This document shows, piece by piece, positions 50,744 to 60,008 of a stretch of DNA of 64,000 bases. The first letter of the stretch is position 1. Each line of letters starts with the position of its first letter. Under the pieces are notes generated by a model. That model did not search any database and had not been told where the DNA came from. It worked only from the letters and a program-made list of their open reading frames with translations. The DNA is from RGIG3013 sp045538935 (lineage in GTDB: Bacteria; Bacillota; Clostridia; Oscillospirales; Acutalibacteraceae): positions 62,001 to 126,000 of the forward strand of contig JAZQEI010000022.1 in assembly GCA_045538935.1 (NCBI GenBank). Direction: 5' to 3'. The translations under genes and the position numbers were made by a program.

Positions 50744-51952
50744 CTATATATCTTTTTCGTGAAGCTTTACTCCCCTATTTTCTAAGACAGTTTGTAAAGC
50801 ATTAATATCTAAATTGCTAAAATCATTAGAAATTGCAGCTGCCGCTCCCGCCGCTTCACCGGTTACGGCACAGTCGGGAATTACACGGGTAACATCCCAC
50901 ATATCATCGGTTACCGATATGCTTCGGCCTGCGGTTATAAGATTTTTAATGGCTCTTGAGTAAAGTGTTCTAAACGGTATTTCAAAAACGGGGCCTGCTT
51001 TTCGCCAGTCGCTTACCATACCAATACTATCAGAAAACTCTTTGTGCTGTTCGGTATAATCTAAAGTATACTCACCCACTATTTTACGGGTCATTCTAAC
51101 TTGTGGGGTAGTGGCTATGGTGGCGAGCATTCTATCATCACAAAAATCGCCATGCTTTAAATAGTCGTTCAAGACTGCCGCGTGAGAGTCTATTGTCATT
51201 TTGGTAAGTTCGCCGGCATCTACACCCTTATAACGAGCATCTTTAATGGGTTTATCGGCTTTACCAAAACTTTCGGGCACATCAGCAAACCCGTGCATTT
51301 TAAGTAAGTATTTGCCGTTTTCTATCTTGTAATACCAAGCGGCAAGAACATTACCTTTTTCGTGAAGCTTGGTATTAGAGTTTGTAAATTTAAAAATATC
51401 ACTGTCACCCGTGCAGTCTACAACGCTTTTTATACTTACTGCCTGGCGGCCGCTTTTGTTTTCTATTATGCAATAATCTATTGTACCATTTTTTGCCGAT
51501 ACATCGCAAATGCTTGTACCGTAAAGAATTTCTACACCCTCATCTAATAACAACTGCTCTGCCGCAATAGCAAAATACTGTGGATTAAACTGCACTTGGT
51601 AGCGCTTTTTTGCGCGCTCACTAACATCTGATTCTTTAAACCAACATTCAGGCACCGGGTGAGCATTTACATTATCGGCACCTTTTTTTATAGATAAAAG
51701 CAACAATTCTTCGGCAATAGAAAAGCTAACCTGTTTTCCCATTCCGTCACAAAGCGGCAGATAAATGCTTACAAGCCCAGCCGTTGCAAGACCGCCTAAC
51801 ATATAAAGCTTTTCGCAAAGCAAAACCTTTGCGCCCTGTCTTGCTGCCGAAAGAGCTGCAGCAATTCCTGCAAAGCCGCCGCCTGCAACTAAAACATCGC
51901 ACTCATATGCTATGGGTATTTGTTTTTCGGGCTCTGTAAAAAAATCACTCAT
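50744..51952 (-). CDS. FAD-dependent oxidoreductase (FAD_oxidored family)
   Basis: A 402-aa flavoprotein. The dinucleotide fold VLVAGGGFAGIAAALSAARQG (18-38) binds FAD, and SVVDCTGDSDIF and AGRSISVTDDMWDVTRVIPDCAVTGEAAG near the C-terminus are typical of PF12831 proteins, often found with sugar genes and of uncertain substrate. It is the first gene of the operon with coaX and the CE15-like esterase. AAGGGGTG precedes the ATG. Confidence 0.82.
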   Translation of the reverse strand: MSDFFTEPEKQIPIAYECDVLVAGGGFAGIAAALSAARQGAKVLLCEKLYMLGGLATAGLVSIYLPLCDGMGKQVSFSIAEELLLLSIKKGADNVNAHPVPECWFKESDVSERAKKRYQVQFNPQYFAIAAEQLLLDEGVEILYGTSICDVSAKNGTIDYCIIENKSGRQAVSIKSVVDCTGDSDIFKFTNSNTKLHEKGNVLAAWYYKIENGKYLLKMHGFADVPESFGKADKPIKDARYKGVDAGELTKMTIDSHAAVLNDYLKHGDFCDDRMLATIATTPQVRMTRKIVGEYTLDYTEQHKEFSDSIGMVSDWRKAGPVFEIPFRTLYSRAIKNLITAGRSISVTDDMWDVTRVIPDCAVTGEAAGAAAAISNDFSNLDINALQTVLENRGVKLHEKDI

Positions 51953-51977
51953 TCAAGTCACCCCTTAAATCAAGGTC

Positions 51978-52006
51978 ATTATATCAATATAATATAATAA
52001 AATCAA
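51978..52006 (-). promoter_or_regulatory. Promoter of the FAD oxidoreductase-coaX operon
   Basis: Minus strand: -35 TTGATT (52006-52001), 17-base spacer, extended -10 TGATATAAT (TATAAT at 51983-51978). Confidence 0.75.
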
Positions 52007-52034
52007 GACTAGCGGTGTATTTTTTAAAAAAATG

Positions 52035-52063
52035 TTGACTTAAAAGAAAAATACTGCTATAAT
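52035..52063 (+). promoter_or_regulatory. Promoter of rpsF-ssb-rpsR
   Basis: -35 TTGACT (52035-52040), 17-base spacer, extended -10 TGCTATAAT (TATAAT at 52058-52063), as expected for a strong ribosomal-protein promoter. Confidence 0.82.
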
Positions 52064-52069
52064 GTGTGA

Positions 52070-52135
52070 GTTATTAGGGAGAAAGCGCCCTTTAACTATC
52101 CTTGCTCTGTAAAAATACAGGGCCAAATGACCAAA
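52070..52135 (+). promoter_or_regulatory. rpsF leader, possible S6:S18 autoregulatory RNA
   Basis: The 80-base leader folds around GCCCT ... AGGGC with an inner CTGTA/TACAG hairpin and ends before the AAAGGAGG site. Position and outline suit the S6:S18 binding RNA found before rpsF in many bacteria, but I cannot confirm its CCG bulge. Confidence 0.45.
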
Positions 52136-52149
52136 AGGAGGTGCAACGA

Positions 52150-52434
52150 ATGGTTACCAACAAGTATGAAGCAGCTATGATTTTCTCTGTAGCAAACGGT
52201 GATGATGCTGTTAACGCTTTAAAAGAGAAGTTCAACACACTTATAGCTGAAAACGGTAGCATTGAGAATGTTGACGAATGGGGTAAGCGCAGACTTGCTT
52301 ATCTTATCAACGACGAAGCAGAAGGCTTCTACGTATTCACTACATTCACATCCGCTCCTGAGTTCCCTGCTGAACTTGAGCGTGTAGCTAAGATTACCGA
52401 CGGTGTTCTTAGAATTATGATCACAAAAAAATAA
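52150..52434 (+). CDS. rpsF: 30S ribosomal protein bS6
   Basis: A 94-aa protein: MVTNKYEAAMIFSV, DEWGKRRLAYLINDEAEGFYVFT and a C-terminal GVLRIMITKK match bS6, which binds 16S rRNA with bS18 in the platform. Start ATG at 52150 after AAAGGAGGTGC. First gene of the conserved rpsF-ssb-rpsR operon. Confidence 0.97.
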   Translation: MVTNKYEAAMIFSVANGDDAVNALKEKFNTLIAENGSIENVDEWGKRRLAYLINDEAEGFYVFTTFTSAPEFPAELERVAKITDGVLRIMITKK

Positions 52435-52452
52435 TTTCGGAGGAAAGCTAAA

Positions 52453-52869
52453 ATGTTTAATCTTGTAGTATTAACCGGCAGACTTACTGCTGATCCTGAG
52501 CTTAGATACACCTCCGGCAATATTCCGGTAACAAGCTTTTCTATTGCCGTAAACCGCCGCTATAAAGCCGGCGAAGAAAGTCAAGCAGATTTTATTAACA
52601 TTGTTGCTTGGCGCCAGACTGCTGAATTTGTTACTAAATATTTTCAAAAGGGCAGTCTTATAGGTATTGAAGGCTCTATCCAGACACGTAGATACGTTGA
52701 CAAGGATACCGGTAAAAACCGTACGGCTTTTGAAGTTATTGCAAACAACGTACAGTTTGTTGAGTCTAAGCGTGACTCTGCAGCTCCTGCAGCAGATGCA
52801 ACCGCTTTTTCTAACAACATTGACGGTGATTTTTCTGAAATCGCAGGCGACGACGATTTGCCGTTCTAA
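52453..52869 (+). CDS. ssb: Single-stranded DNA-binding protein
   Basis: A 138-aa OB-fold protein. MFNLVVLTGRLTADPELRYT opens the fold, WRQTAEFVTKYFQKGSLIGI and RTAFEVIANNVQFVE follow, and the acidic tip DDDLPF that recruits partner proteins is intact. The linker is short (about 30 residues). It protects single-stranded DNA in replication and repair; conserved between rpsF and rpsR. Confidence 0.97.
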   Translation: MFNLVVLTGRLTADPELRYTSGNIPVTSFSIAVNRRYKAGEESQADFINIVAWRQTAEFVTKYFQKGSLIGIEGSIQTRRYVDKDTGKNRTAFEVIANNVQFVESKRDSAAPAADATAFSNNIDGDFSEIAGDDDLPF

Positions 52870-52908
52870 TGGTTTTAATTTAAATTCAATTTTAAGGAGG
52901 TTACACTC

Positions 52909-53148
52909 ATGGAGAAGAATGATAAGTCTATGCGCAGAAAGCCTCGCAAAAAGGTTTGCCATTTTTGCGTTGACCGCGTAGAAGAAATAGATTACAAGGA
53001 TGTTGCCCGTCTTCGCAAGTTCGTTTCTGAACGTGCTAAGATTTTACCCCGCCGTGCAACAGGCACCTGTGCAAAGCATCAGCGCGCACTAACCACCGCT
53101 ATTAAGCGTGCACGTCAGGTTGCATTACTTCCTTATGTAAGCGACTAA
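52909..53148 (+). CDS. rpsR: 30S ribosomal protein bS18
   Basis: A 79-aa basic protein: KKVCHFCVDRVEEIDYKDV, RLRKFVSERAKILPRRATGTC and HQRALTTAIKRARQVALLPY are the bS18 signatures. The CxxC ... C ... H arrangement indicates a zinc-binding (C+) form. AAGGAGGT precedes the ATG; a strong terminator follows. Confidence 0.97.
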   Translation: MEKNDKSMRRKPRKKVCHFCVDRVEEIDYKDVARLRKFVSERAKILPRRATGTCAKHQRALTTAIKRARQVALLPYVSD

Positions 53149-53166
53149 TAAACAAAATATTTATTA

Positions 53167-53203
53167 TACCCTCGGCAATATTAATTGCCGAGGGTATTTT
53201 TTT
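53167..53203 (+). terminator. Terminator of the rpsF operon
   Basis: TACCCTCGGCAA (53167-53178) pairs perfectly with TTGCCGAGGGTA (53185-53196), followed by TTTTTTT. Confidence 0.95.
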
Positions 53204-53309
53204 GTCGCTATGTTTTGTTATATGGTAAAAATGCCCGTTTTTTGTAAATATTGCACAAAAATTCGCATTAAATATTTCTGTCGACACCCGAAATTTAACA
53301 AAAATGCTA

Positions 53310-53338
53310 TTGCAAAGGCGATTTTTATTTGGTATTAT
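53310..53338 (+). promoter_or_regulatory. Promoter of the glgBCDA operon
   Basis: -35 TTGCAA (53310-53315), 17-base spacer, extended -10 TGGTATTAT (TATTAT at 53333-53338), 37 bases before the glgB start. The stretch 53204-53309 holds nothing else I can identify. Confidence 0.7.
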
Positions 53339-53374
53339 ATATATGTATTAGTGCGTAATTAGGAGATGAAAAAT

Positions 53375-55264
53375 ATGCAAGAAGGTAATCTTTACTCGTA
53401 TCACAACTCGGTCAACGACAACTGTTATGAGTTTTTAGGCTCTTTTCTTTTTGGAGATACCGCAACATTTAGAGTGTGGGCGCCTAACGCTAAGGGAATA
53501 TCGGTCGTAGGTGACTTTAACGGCTGGGACATTTGCAGGGATCCTATGCAAAAAGTAACCGACGGTATATGGGAGGCCAAAATAAAAGGCGTTAAAAATT
53601 TTGACGCTTATAAATACGCCGTTACATCATACTCTGGCACTACCGTTTTAAAGAGTGACCCATATGCCAGACATTTTGAATCTCCTCCGAGCACGGCATC
53701 TAAAATATATTGCGAACAAGAATTTGTTTGGAACGACAAAGAGTATATAGAGCAAAAAGAAAAGCAAGATATTTTTTCTTGTCCAGTAAACATTTACGAA
53801 GTAAATTTAGGCTCGTGGAAAAAGCATTTTGACGGCAATTATTATGATTATAAAACACTGGCTAAAGAGCTTGTAGAATATGTAAAAGAAATGGGTTACA
53901 CCCACATAGAGCTTATGCCCATAACAGAGCATCCGTTTGACGGCTCGTGGGGATATCAGGTAACGGGTTATTTTGCACCCACCTCGCGCTATGGCACACC
54001 CGCCGACTTTAAAGAGTTTATAAACATAATGCACAAAAACGGCATTGGTGTTATTTTAGACTGGGTGCCGGCGCACTTCCCGCGTGATGAGCATGGGCTA
54101 AGCTACTTTGACGGCACACCCTGTTTTGAATATGCCGACCCTCGCAAGGGCGAGCACAAAGAATGGGGAACTCTTGTTTTTGATTACGGCAAAATAGAGG
54201 TTATGAACTTTCTAATCTCGTCGGCAGTTTACTGGATAAAAGAATTTCATATAGACGGACTTAGGGTAGATGCTGTAGCCTCTATGCTTTATTTAGATTA
54301 CGGCCGAAACGACGGTGAATGGGTAGCCAACGGCTACGGCGGAAGAGAAAACCTAGATGCAGTAAATTTACTGCGCCATGTTAATGAGGCCGTTTTTAGA
54401 GCAAATCCGTCTGCCCTTATGATAGCCGAAGAATCTACCGCTTGGCCCATGGTTACAAAGCCTGCCGATATGGGCGGACTTGGCTTTAACTTTAAGTGGA
54501 ATATGGGTTGGATGAACGATATGCTCCGCTACAGTTCTCTAGACCCAATTTACCGCAAATTTCATCACAACAATTTAACCTTTTCTTTTGTTTACGCCTT
54601 TTCTGAAAACTTTATTTTACCAATCTCACACGATGAGGTTGTGCACGGCAAGGGCTCACTTATAAACAAAATGCCGGGTGAATACTCACAAAAATTTGAC
54701 GGGCTTAGAGCATTTTTAGGCTATATGATGGCCCACCCCGGTAAAAAGCTTTTATTTATGGGTCAAGAATTTGGCCAGTTTGCAGAATGGGATTACAAAA
54801 AAGAACTCGACTGGTTCTTGCTAGATTACGATACCCATAAAAAAACCTTAGAGTTTACAAAGGCACTTAATAAATTTTATTTAGAGCATCCCCAGCTTTA
54901 CGAAATAGATTTCTCGTGGGACGGCTTTGGTTGGATATCTAACGACGACAGCGACCAAAGTATTATTGTATTTAGACGAATCGACAAACAAGGCAGAGAG
55001 CTTATTATAGTTTGCAACTTTGTACCTGTAGAGCGCAACGATTACCGCTTTGGCGTGCCCTATTTTGGCAGTTACAAACTTGTGTTTACCACCGACGATG
55101 TAAAGTTTGGCGGCAAAACCGAAAAACCGCAAAAAACTCTTGTACCGCAAAAACAGCCTATGCACTCGTTTGATTATTCGGTATCGGCCACTATTCCCGC
55201 TATGTCTGTACAAATTTATGAATATGTACCCCGCAAAAAACCCGGCAGAAAGCCTAAAAATTAG
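53375..55264 (+). CDS. glgB: 1,4-alpha-glucan branching enzyme
   Basis: A 629-aa GH13 enzyme that creates alpha-1,6 branches in glycogen. A CBM48 N-domain (VVGDFNGWDICRDPM) precedes the barrel, whose catalytic Asp is in GLRVDAVASMLY, Glu in MIAEESTAWP and second Asp in SHDEVVHGKGS. The C-terminus is basic (RKKPGRKPKN), unlike the usual end. I use the ATG at 53375, nine bases after TAGGAG; one at 53366 is too close. First gene of glgBCDA. Confidence 0.95.
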   Translation: MQEGNLYSYHNSVNDNCYEFLGSFLFGDTATFRVWAPNAKGISVVGDFNGWDICRDPMQKVTDGIWEAKIKGVKNFDAYKYAVTSYSGTTVLKSDPYARHFESPPSTASKIYCEQEFVWNDKEYIEQKEKQDIFSCPVNIYEVNLGSWKKHFDGNYYDYKTLAKELVEYVKEMGYTHIELMPITEHPFDGSWGYQVTGYFAPTSRYGTPADFKEFINIMHKNGIGVILDWVPAHFPRDEHGLSYFDGTPCFEYADPRKGEHKEWGTLVFDYGKIEVMNFLISSAVYWIKEFHIDGLRVDAVASMLYLDYGRNDGEWVANGYGGRENLDAVNLLRHVNEAVFRANPSALMIAEESTAWPMVTKPADMGGLGFNFKWNMGWMNDMLRYSSLDPIYRKFHHNNLTFSFVYAFSENFILPISHDEVVHGKGSLINKMPGEYSQKFDGLRAFLGYMMAHPGKKLLFMGQEFGQFAEWDYKKELDWFLLDYDTHKKTLEFTKALNKFYLEHPQLYEIDFSWDGFGWISNDDSDQSIIVFRRIDKQGRELIIVCNFVPVERNDYRFGVPYFGSYKLVFTTDDVKFGGKTEKPQKTLVPQKQPMHSFDYSVSATIPAMSVQIYEYVPRKKPGRKPKN

Positions 55265-55277
55265 GAGATGAATTTTT

Positions 55278-56495
55278 ATGAAAAAAACCGAATGTGTTGC
55301 TATGTTGCTTGCAGGAGGTCAGGGCAGTCGACTTGGAGTTTTAACTCAGAAGGTAGCAAAACCCGCCGTAGCTTACGGTGGAAAGTACAAAATTATAGAT
55401 TTTCCGCTCTCTAACTGTGTAAATTCAGGAATTAACACGGTAGGCATTTTAACCCAGTATCAGCCACTGGAACTTAACGATTATATTGGCTCGGGAAAGC
55501 CGTGGGACCTAGACCGTAATAACGGCGGCGTTCACATTTTGCCACCGTATCAGCAAAGCAAAAAAGCCGACTGGTATAAGGGTACCGCAAATGCTATTTA
55601 TCAGAATATTCCTTTTATAGAGCGTTACGACCCCGAATATGTTTTAATCTTATCGGGCGACCACATTTATAAAATGGACTATTCTAAAATGATAGAACAT
55701 CATAAAGAAAAAGGCGCTGCTTGTACCATTGCGGTTTTAGAGGTGCCTTATGATGAGGCATCGCGTTTTGGCATTATGAATGTTGATGAAGAAGATACCA
55801 TCTACGAGTTCGAAGAAAAGCCAAAAAATCCAAAAAGCAATTTGGCTTCTATGGGTATATATGTGTTTAACTGGAAAACCCTTAGAGAATATCTTTGCAA
55901 AGACGAAGAAACAAAGGGCTCATCTAACGACTTTGGTAAAGATATTATACCTGCAATGTTAAACAACGATGAAAAGCTTATTGTTTACAGATTCCAAGAT
56001 TACTGGAAAGACGTTGGTACAATCGATTCTCTGTGGGAGGCTAATTTAGACCTATTAAATCCGAAAATTGAGCTTAATTTGGCCGATAAAAACTGGAAAA
56101 TATATTCCAGAACATTCTCTCTTCCCCCACAGTACATAGCCGAATGTGCTCATGTAGAAAACTCGCTTATTACCGACGGTTGTAACGTTTTTGGTGATTT
56201 AAATGAATCTATACTATTTGAAAACGTAACCGTTGAAAAGGGCGCAAAGGTAGAATACTCTTTAATAATGCCGGGTGCTAAAATATGCGAAGGCGCCGAG
56301 GTGCGCTACTCAATAGTGGCCGAAAATGCTATTATTGAGTCGGGCGCTAAAATAGGCCAAAGCCCTGAGAAAACCTCTAATCTAGAAAAATGGGGTGTTG
56401 CAGTGGTTGGCCCTAACTGCAAGGTAGGTAAAAACGCCACTATTTTACCAAAATCTATGATAGACACCGATGTAAAGGATGGTGAGACAAAATGA
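55278..56495 (+). CDS. glgC: Glucose-1-phosphate adenylyltransferase
   Basis: A 405-aa nucleotidyltransferase making ADP-glucose, the committed step of glycogen synthesis. LAGGQGSRLGVLT (11-23) binds the nucleotide, with YGGKYKIIDFPLSN, SGDHIYKMDYSKM and FEEKPKNPKSN following, and a left-handed beta-helix of hexapeptide repeats ends the chain. It starts 13 bases after glgB and overlaps glgD by 4 bases. It probably forms a heterotetramer with GlgD. Confidence 0.95.
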   Translation: MKKTECVAMLLAGGQGSRLGVLTQKVAKPAVAYGGKYKIIDFPLSNCVNSGINTVGILTQYQPLELNDYIGSGKPWDLDRNNGGVHILPPYQQSKKADWYKGTANAIYQNIPFIERYDPEYVLILSGDHIYKMDYSKMIEHHKEKGAACTIAVLEVPYDEASRFGIMNVDEEDTIYEFEEKPKNPKSNLASMGIYVFNWKTLREYLCKDEETKGSSNDFGKDIIPAMLNNDEKLIVYRFQDYWKDVGTIDSLWEANLDLLNPKIELNLADKNWKIYSRTFSLPPQYIAECAHVENSLITDGCNVFGDLNESILFENVTVEKGAKVEYSLIMPGAKICEGAEVRYSIVAENAIIESGAKIGQSPEKTSNLEKWGVAVVGPNCKVGKNATILPKSMIDTDVKDGETK

Positions 56496-57604
56496 TTAAA
56501 AACGAAGTAATGGGTATTTTATTCACCAATGTTCACGACGAATATTTAGGTGAACTCACCGCAAAACGCGCCATTGCATCTATTCCCTTTGGTGCAAGAT
56601 ACCGTCTTATAGATTTTGCGCTTTCTAACCTTGTAAATGCCGGAATTTCTAAGGTTGGCGTTATAACAAAGTCCAATTATCAGTCGCTTATGGACCACAT
56701 TGGCAGCGGTAAGTATTGGGATTTAGACCGTAAAAAAGGCGGACTTTTCATTTTGCCGCCATACAACACCGCAGAATCGGGCTTTTCTGACAGCAAAATA
56801 GATGCTCTTGGCGGTATTATGACATTTTTACGCCGTTCTAGTGAAAAATACATTGTAATGTGTGACGCTAATGTTGTTACCAATATTGATATTGATGCCG
56901 TTATTCAGTACCACAAAGAAAAAAAGGCCGATGTAACCTTTGTTTACAAAAGCGGCGCGGGTTCTAATAACGACCGCGACAAAATATCATTTAAGGTGCT
57001 TAAAAGCGGTGCCATTAAAGATATTAGGGTTGATGATTCTAAAAGCAGTAATTACAGCTTACAAATATTAGTTTTAGAGCGCGAAAAATTAATTGAGCTT
57101 ATAAAAGAAGCTCAGTCTAAAAACCTAAAGCATCTTACAAAAGACGTATTTATGGCCAAAGAAAACGAGCTTAAATACTTTGGCTTTAAGGCTAATACAT
57201 ACGCTACCGTTATAGACTCACGCGAGACATACGTAAAAGCCAATTTAGACTTATTAGACCCCAAGGTGCGTGCCGAGCTCTTCTGTAGTGAGCGACCCAT
57301 ATACACCAAAAACCGCGACAATATGCCGGCTAAATACGGTATTGAGGCCAAGGTTTCTAACTCTCTTGTAGGTGATGGCGCTGAAATTCACGGAACGGTT
57401 AAAAACTCTATTATTTTTAGAGATGTAACTATTGGTCAGGGCGCAGTTATAGAAAACTGTATTTTAATGCAGGGCTGCACCGTAGAAGACAATGCGGTAT
57501 TAAAATTTATTGCGGCCGACAAAAACTCGGTTATATCGGCAGACAGTTCAATTAACGGCAACAAAAATTACACCGTTATTATTCCTAAAGAAACAACAGT
57601 ATAG
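56492..57604 (+). CDS. glgD: GlgD, non-catalytic ADP-glucose pyrophosphorylase subunit
   Basis: A 370-aa paralogue of GlgC. The N-terminal catalytic loop is lost (MGILFTNVHDEYLGELT instead of LAGGxGxRL), while FGARYRLIDFALSNLVNAG and the C-terminal beta-helix remain. In Firmicutes GlgD modulates GlgC in a mixed tetramer. Overlap ATGA with glgC and a 9-base gap to glgA show a tight operon. Confidence 0.93.
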   Translation: MIKNEVMGILFTNVHDEYLGELTAKRAIASIPFGARYRLIDFALSNLVNAGISKVGVITKSNYQSLMDHIGSGKYWDLDRKKGGLFILPPYNTAESGFSDSKIDALGGIMTFLRRSSEKYIVMCDANVVTNIDIDAVIQYHKEKKADVTFVYKSGAGSNNDRDKISFKVLKSGAIKDIRVDDSKSSNYSLQILVLEREKLIELIKEAQSKNLKHLTKDVFMAKENELKYFGFKANTYATVIDSRETYVKANLDLLDPKVRAELFCSERPIYTKNRDNMPAKYGIEAKVSNSLVGDGAEIHGTVKNSIIFRDVTIGQGAVIENCILMQGCTVEDNAVLKFIAADKNSVISADSSINGNKNYTVIIPKETTV

Positions 57605-57613
57605 GAGGTTAAT

Positions 57614-59038
57614 ATGAAGGTTTTATATGCATCAAGCGAAGCATATCCGTTTGCAAGCTCGGGCGGACTTGCCGATGTTGCGGGCTCTTTGCCAAAGGCT
57701 TTAAGGCGCAGAATGGTAGGCGCCAGAGTAGTTATGCCGCTTTATAGCTGTATATCTGACGAATTAAAGGCTAAAATGGTATTTATTAAAAGCATTACTG
57801 TATCGGTTGCTTGGCGTAGACAGTACTGCGGCATTTTTGAGGCCAAAGAAAACGGCATTACCTACTATTTGTTAGATAATCAGTATTACTTCAAGCGTGA
57901 TAATATTTACGGTTACTATGATGATGCCGAGCGTTTTGCGTTCTTTGCAAGAGCCGTATTAGATATTATTCCTCACATAGACTACACACCCGACATTATT
58001 CACTGCAACGACTGGCAGACTGCTTTAACGCCTGTATTTTTAGATTTATTCTATCGTGACAAAGACCCATACAAAAACATAAAAACTGTTATGACAATAC
58101 ATAACATTCAGTATCAGGGTCTGTACGGCGGTGAGCTTTTAGGCGATGTTTTAGGAATACCCAACGAAGATGCTGGTATAGTTATGTATGACAACTGCGT
58201 AAACTACCTTAAGGGCGGTTTACAAGCAGCCAACCGAATTACTACCGTATCGCCCACATATAGCCGTGAGATTTTAGACCCATGGTTTGCACATGGTCTT
58301 GACAGAATTTTGGTAAACTTAAAAGACAAACTCAGCGGTATTTTAAACGGTATTGACTACGATGTTTATAACCCCGAAACCGACAAGAACATAGCCGCAA
58401 ATTACTCGGTTAATACAATAGAGCTTAAAGGCAAAAACAAAGAAGCTTTACAGCGCGAGGTAGGCCTCCCCGTAAGAGATGACGTTCCGCTTATTGGAAT
58501 TGTTTCGCGTCTTGTGGGGCACAAAGGCTTTGACCTTGTAAAGTGTGTATTTAGCGAGTTTTTACAGTCTGATGTTCAGGTGGTAATTTTGGGCTCGGGC
58601 GAGTATGAGTTTGAAAGCTTCTTCCACGATATCGCCGCAAAGCATCCTAAAAAGGTAGCTTTACGTCTTGCCTTCGACCCCAAATTAGCTCGTAAAATTT
58701 ATGCAGGTGCCGACATATTCTTAATGCCGTCAAAAAGCGAGCCTTGCGGTTTAGCGCAAATGATTGCTTTGCGCTATGGCACTATTCCGCTGGTTAGAAA
58801 AACAGGCGGTCTTAACGACACCATTTTCGACAGCGGTGACGGAATAGGCAACGGCTTTACCTTTAACGATTACAATGCCCACGATATGTTAGAAACTCTA
58901 CGCCGCGCAGTTAAGGGTTATTCTAACAAAGAGGGTTGGAATATTCTTGTAAAGCGCGCAATGGAATGCGATAACAGTTGGGCAAAATCGGCATCGGAAT
59001 ACATAAAGCTATACAAAGAAATTCTAAATAATGGTTGA
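57614..59038 (+). CDS. glgA: Glycogen synthase (GT5)
   Basis: A 474-aa GT-B enzyme transferring glucose from ADP-glucose to the glycogen chain. Seen: EAYPFASSGGLADVAGSLP near the start, HCNDWQTAL, MTIHNIQYQG, GIVSRLVGHKGFDL, and the C-terminal SKSEPCGLAQMIALRYG with RKTGGLNDTI. The usual N-terminal KTGG loop reads SSGG, so the canonical ADP-glucose-site lysine is replaced by serine. Last gene of the operon, followed by a terminator. Confidence 0.94.
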   Translation: MKVLYASSEAYPFASSGGLADVAGSLPKALRRRMVGARVVMPLYSCISDELKAKMVFIKSITVSVAWRRQYCGIFEAKENGITYYLLDNQYYFKRDNIYGYYDDAERFAFFARAVLDIIPHIDYTPDIIHCNDWQTALTPVFLDLFYRDKDPYKNIKTVMTIHNIQYQGLYGGELLGDVLGIPNEDAGIVMYDNCVNYLKGGLQAANRITTVSPTYSREILDPWFAHGLDRILVNLKDKLSGILNGIDYDVYNPETDKNIAANYSVNTIELKGKNKEALQREVGLPVRDDVPLIGIVSRLVGHKGFDLVKCVFSEFLQSDVQVVILGSGEYEFESFFHDIAAKHPKKVALRLAFDPKLARKIYAGADIFLMPSKSEPCGLAQMIALRYGTIPLVRKTGGLNDTIFDSGDGIGNGFTFNDYNAHDMLETLRRAVKGYSNKEGWNILVKRAMECDNSWAKSASEYIKLYKEILNNG

Positions 59039-59064
59039 AAAAAGCCACTTATAACAATATAATT

Positions 59065-59098
59065 ATAGGGTAGGATAAAACTCCTACCCTATTTCTTT
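59065..59098 (+). terminator. Terminator of glgBCDA
   Basis: An 11-bp stem (59065-59075 with 59082-59092, 6-base loop) followed by TTCTTT. Confidence 0.85.
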
Positions 59099-59118
59099 AC
59101 TTTTGAAAGGTTGGTTTT

Positions 59119-59943
59119 ATGATAGATATTATAAAGGCCATAATAATAGGCATTATAGAAGGCATTACCGAGTGGTTACCTGTTTCTAGCACCGGACATA
59201 TATTTTTAGCCAATGAGTTTATAAAACTAAACGCTTCCGAACAGTTTTTAGAAATGTTTGACGTAGTAATTCAGCTTGGCGCAATTTTTGCGGTTGTTTT
59301 GCTCTACTTTAAAAAGCTTTGGCCCTTTACCACAAAGAAAAACGGTTTTATAAAAAAAGACTCGTTTAGTATGTGGTTTAAGGTTTTGGTGGCTGTAATT
59401 CCGGCTATTGTTATTGGTCTTCCCTTTGACGATTTATTGCAAAAATATTTTTACAACTACCAGTCTATTACCGCAGTGCTTATTATTTACGGTATTTTAT
59501 TTATTATAGTTGAGCGTATTAACCGCCACCGCACACCAAAAATTTGCGATATTGACTCTTTAGACTATAAAACCGCTTTACTTATAGGTGCGTTTCAGGT
59601 TTTAGCACTTATTCCCGGTACATCGCGCTCGGGCGCTACAATTTTAGGCGCTATATTGCTTGGCCTTAACCGCTCAACTGCGGCAGAGTTTAGTTTCTTT
59701 TTATCGGTACCGGTTATGTTTGGCGCAAGTTTACTAAAAATTGTAAAATTTGGATTTGATTTTTCATCTACAGAAATAGCCATTTTACTTGCCGGTATGA
59801 TATCGGCATTCTTAACATCGGTATTGTTTATTAAACTGCTTATGAACTATATAAAAAAGCGCGACTTTACGGTTTTCGGTTACTACCGCATAGCAATAGG
59901 TATTGTATTATTTATAGTTTTTGAGTTTGTACTAAATAAATAA
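59119..59943 (+). CDS. uppP: Undecaprenyl-diphosphate phosphatase
   Basis: A 274-aa membrane protein with about eight helices. EGITEWLPVSSTGH (14-27) and LIPGTSRSGATILGA are the two catalytic BacA/UppP motifs. It dephosphorylates undecaprenyl diphosphate outside the membrane to recycle the lipid carrier for peptidoglycan and surface glycans, and overexpression confers bacitracin resistance in general. GAAAGG precedes the ATG; single gene. Confidence 0.95.
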   Translation: MIDIIKAIIIGIIEGITEWLPVSSTGHIFLANEFIKLNASEQFLEMFDVVIQLGAIFAVVLLYFKKLWPFTTKKNGFIKKDSFSMWFKVLVAVIPAIVIGLPFDDLLQKYFYNYQSITAVLIIYGILFIIVERINRHRTPKICDIDSLDYKTALLIGAFQVLALIPGTSRSGATILGAILLGLNRSTAAEFSFFLSVPVMFGASLLKIVKFGFDFSSTEIAILLAGMISAFLTSVLFIKLLMNYIKKRDFTVFGYYRIAIGIVLFIVFEFVLNK

Positions 59944-59948
59944 AATAT

Positions 59949-59987
59949 AAGCGGTCAAGGGAGAAATTCTTCCTTGACCGCTTTTTT
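59949..59987 (+). terminator. Terminator of uppP
   Basis: AAGCGGTCAAGG (59949-59960) pairs perfectly with CCTTGACCGCTT (59972-59983), followed by TTTT. Confidence 0.9.
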
Positions 59988-60008
59988 ATATTCTAAGTTC
60001 ACTGTAAT

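Noticed and set aside
52909..53148. Duplicate reading of rpsR region as a longer upstream protein (52667-52981)
   Set aside because: That frame is a shadow of ssb and has no family match.
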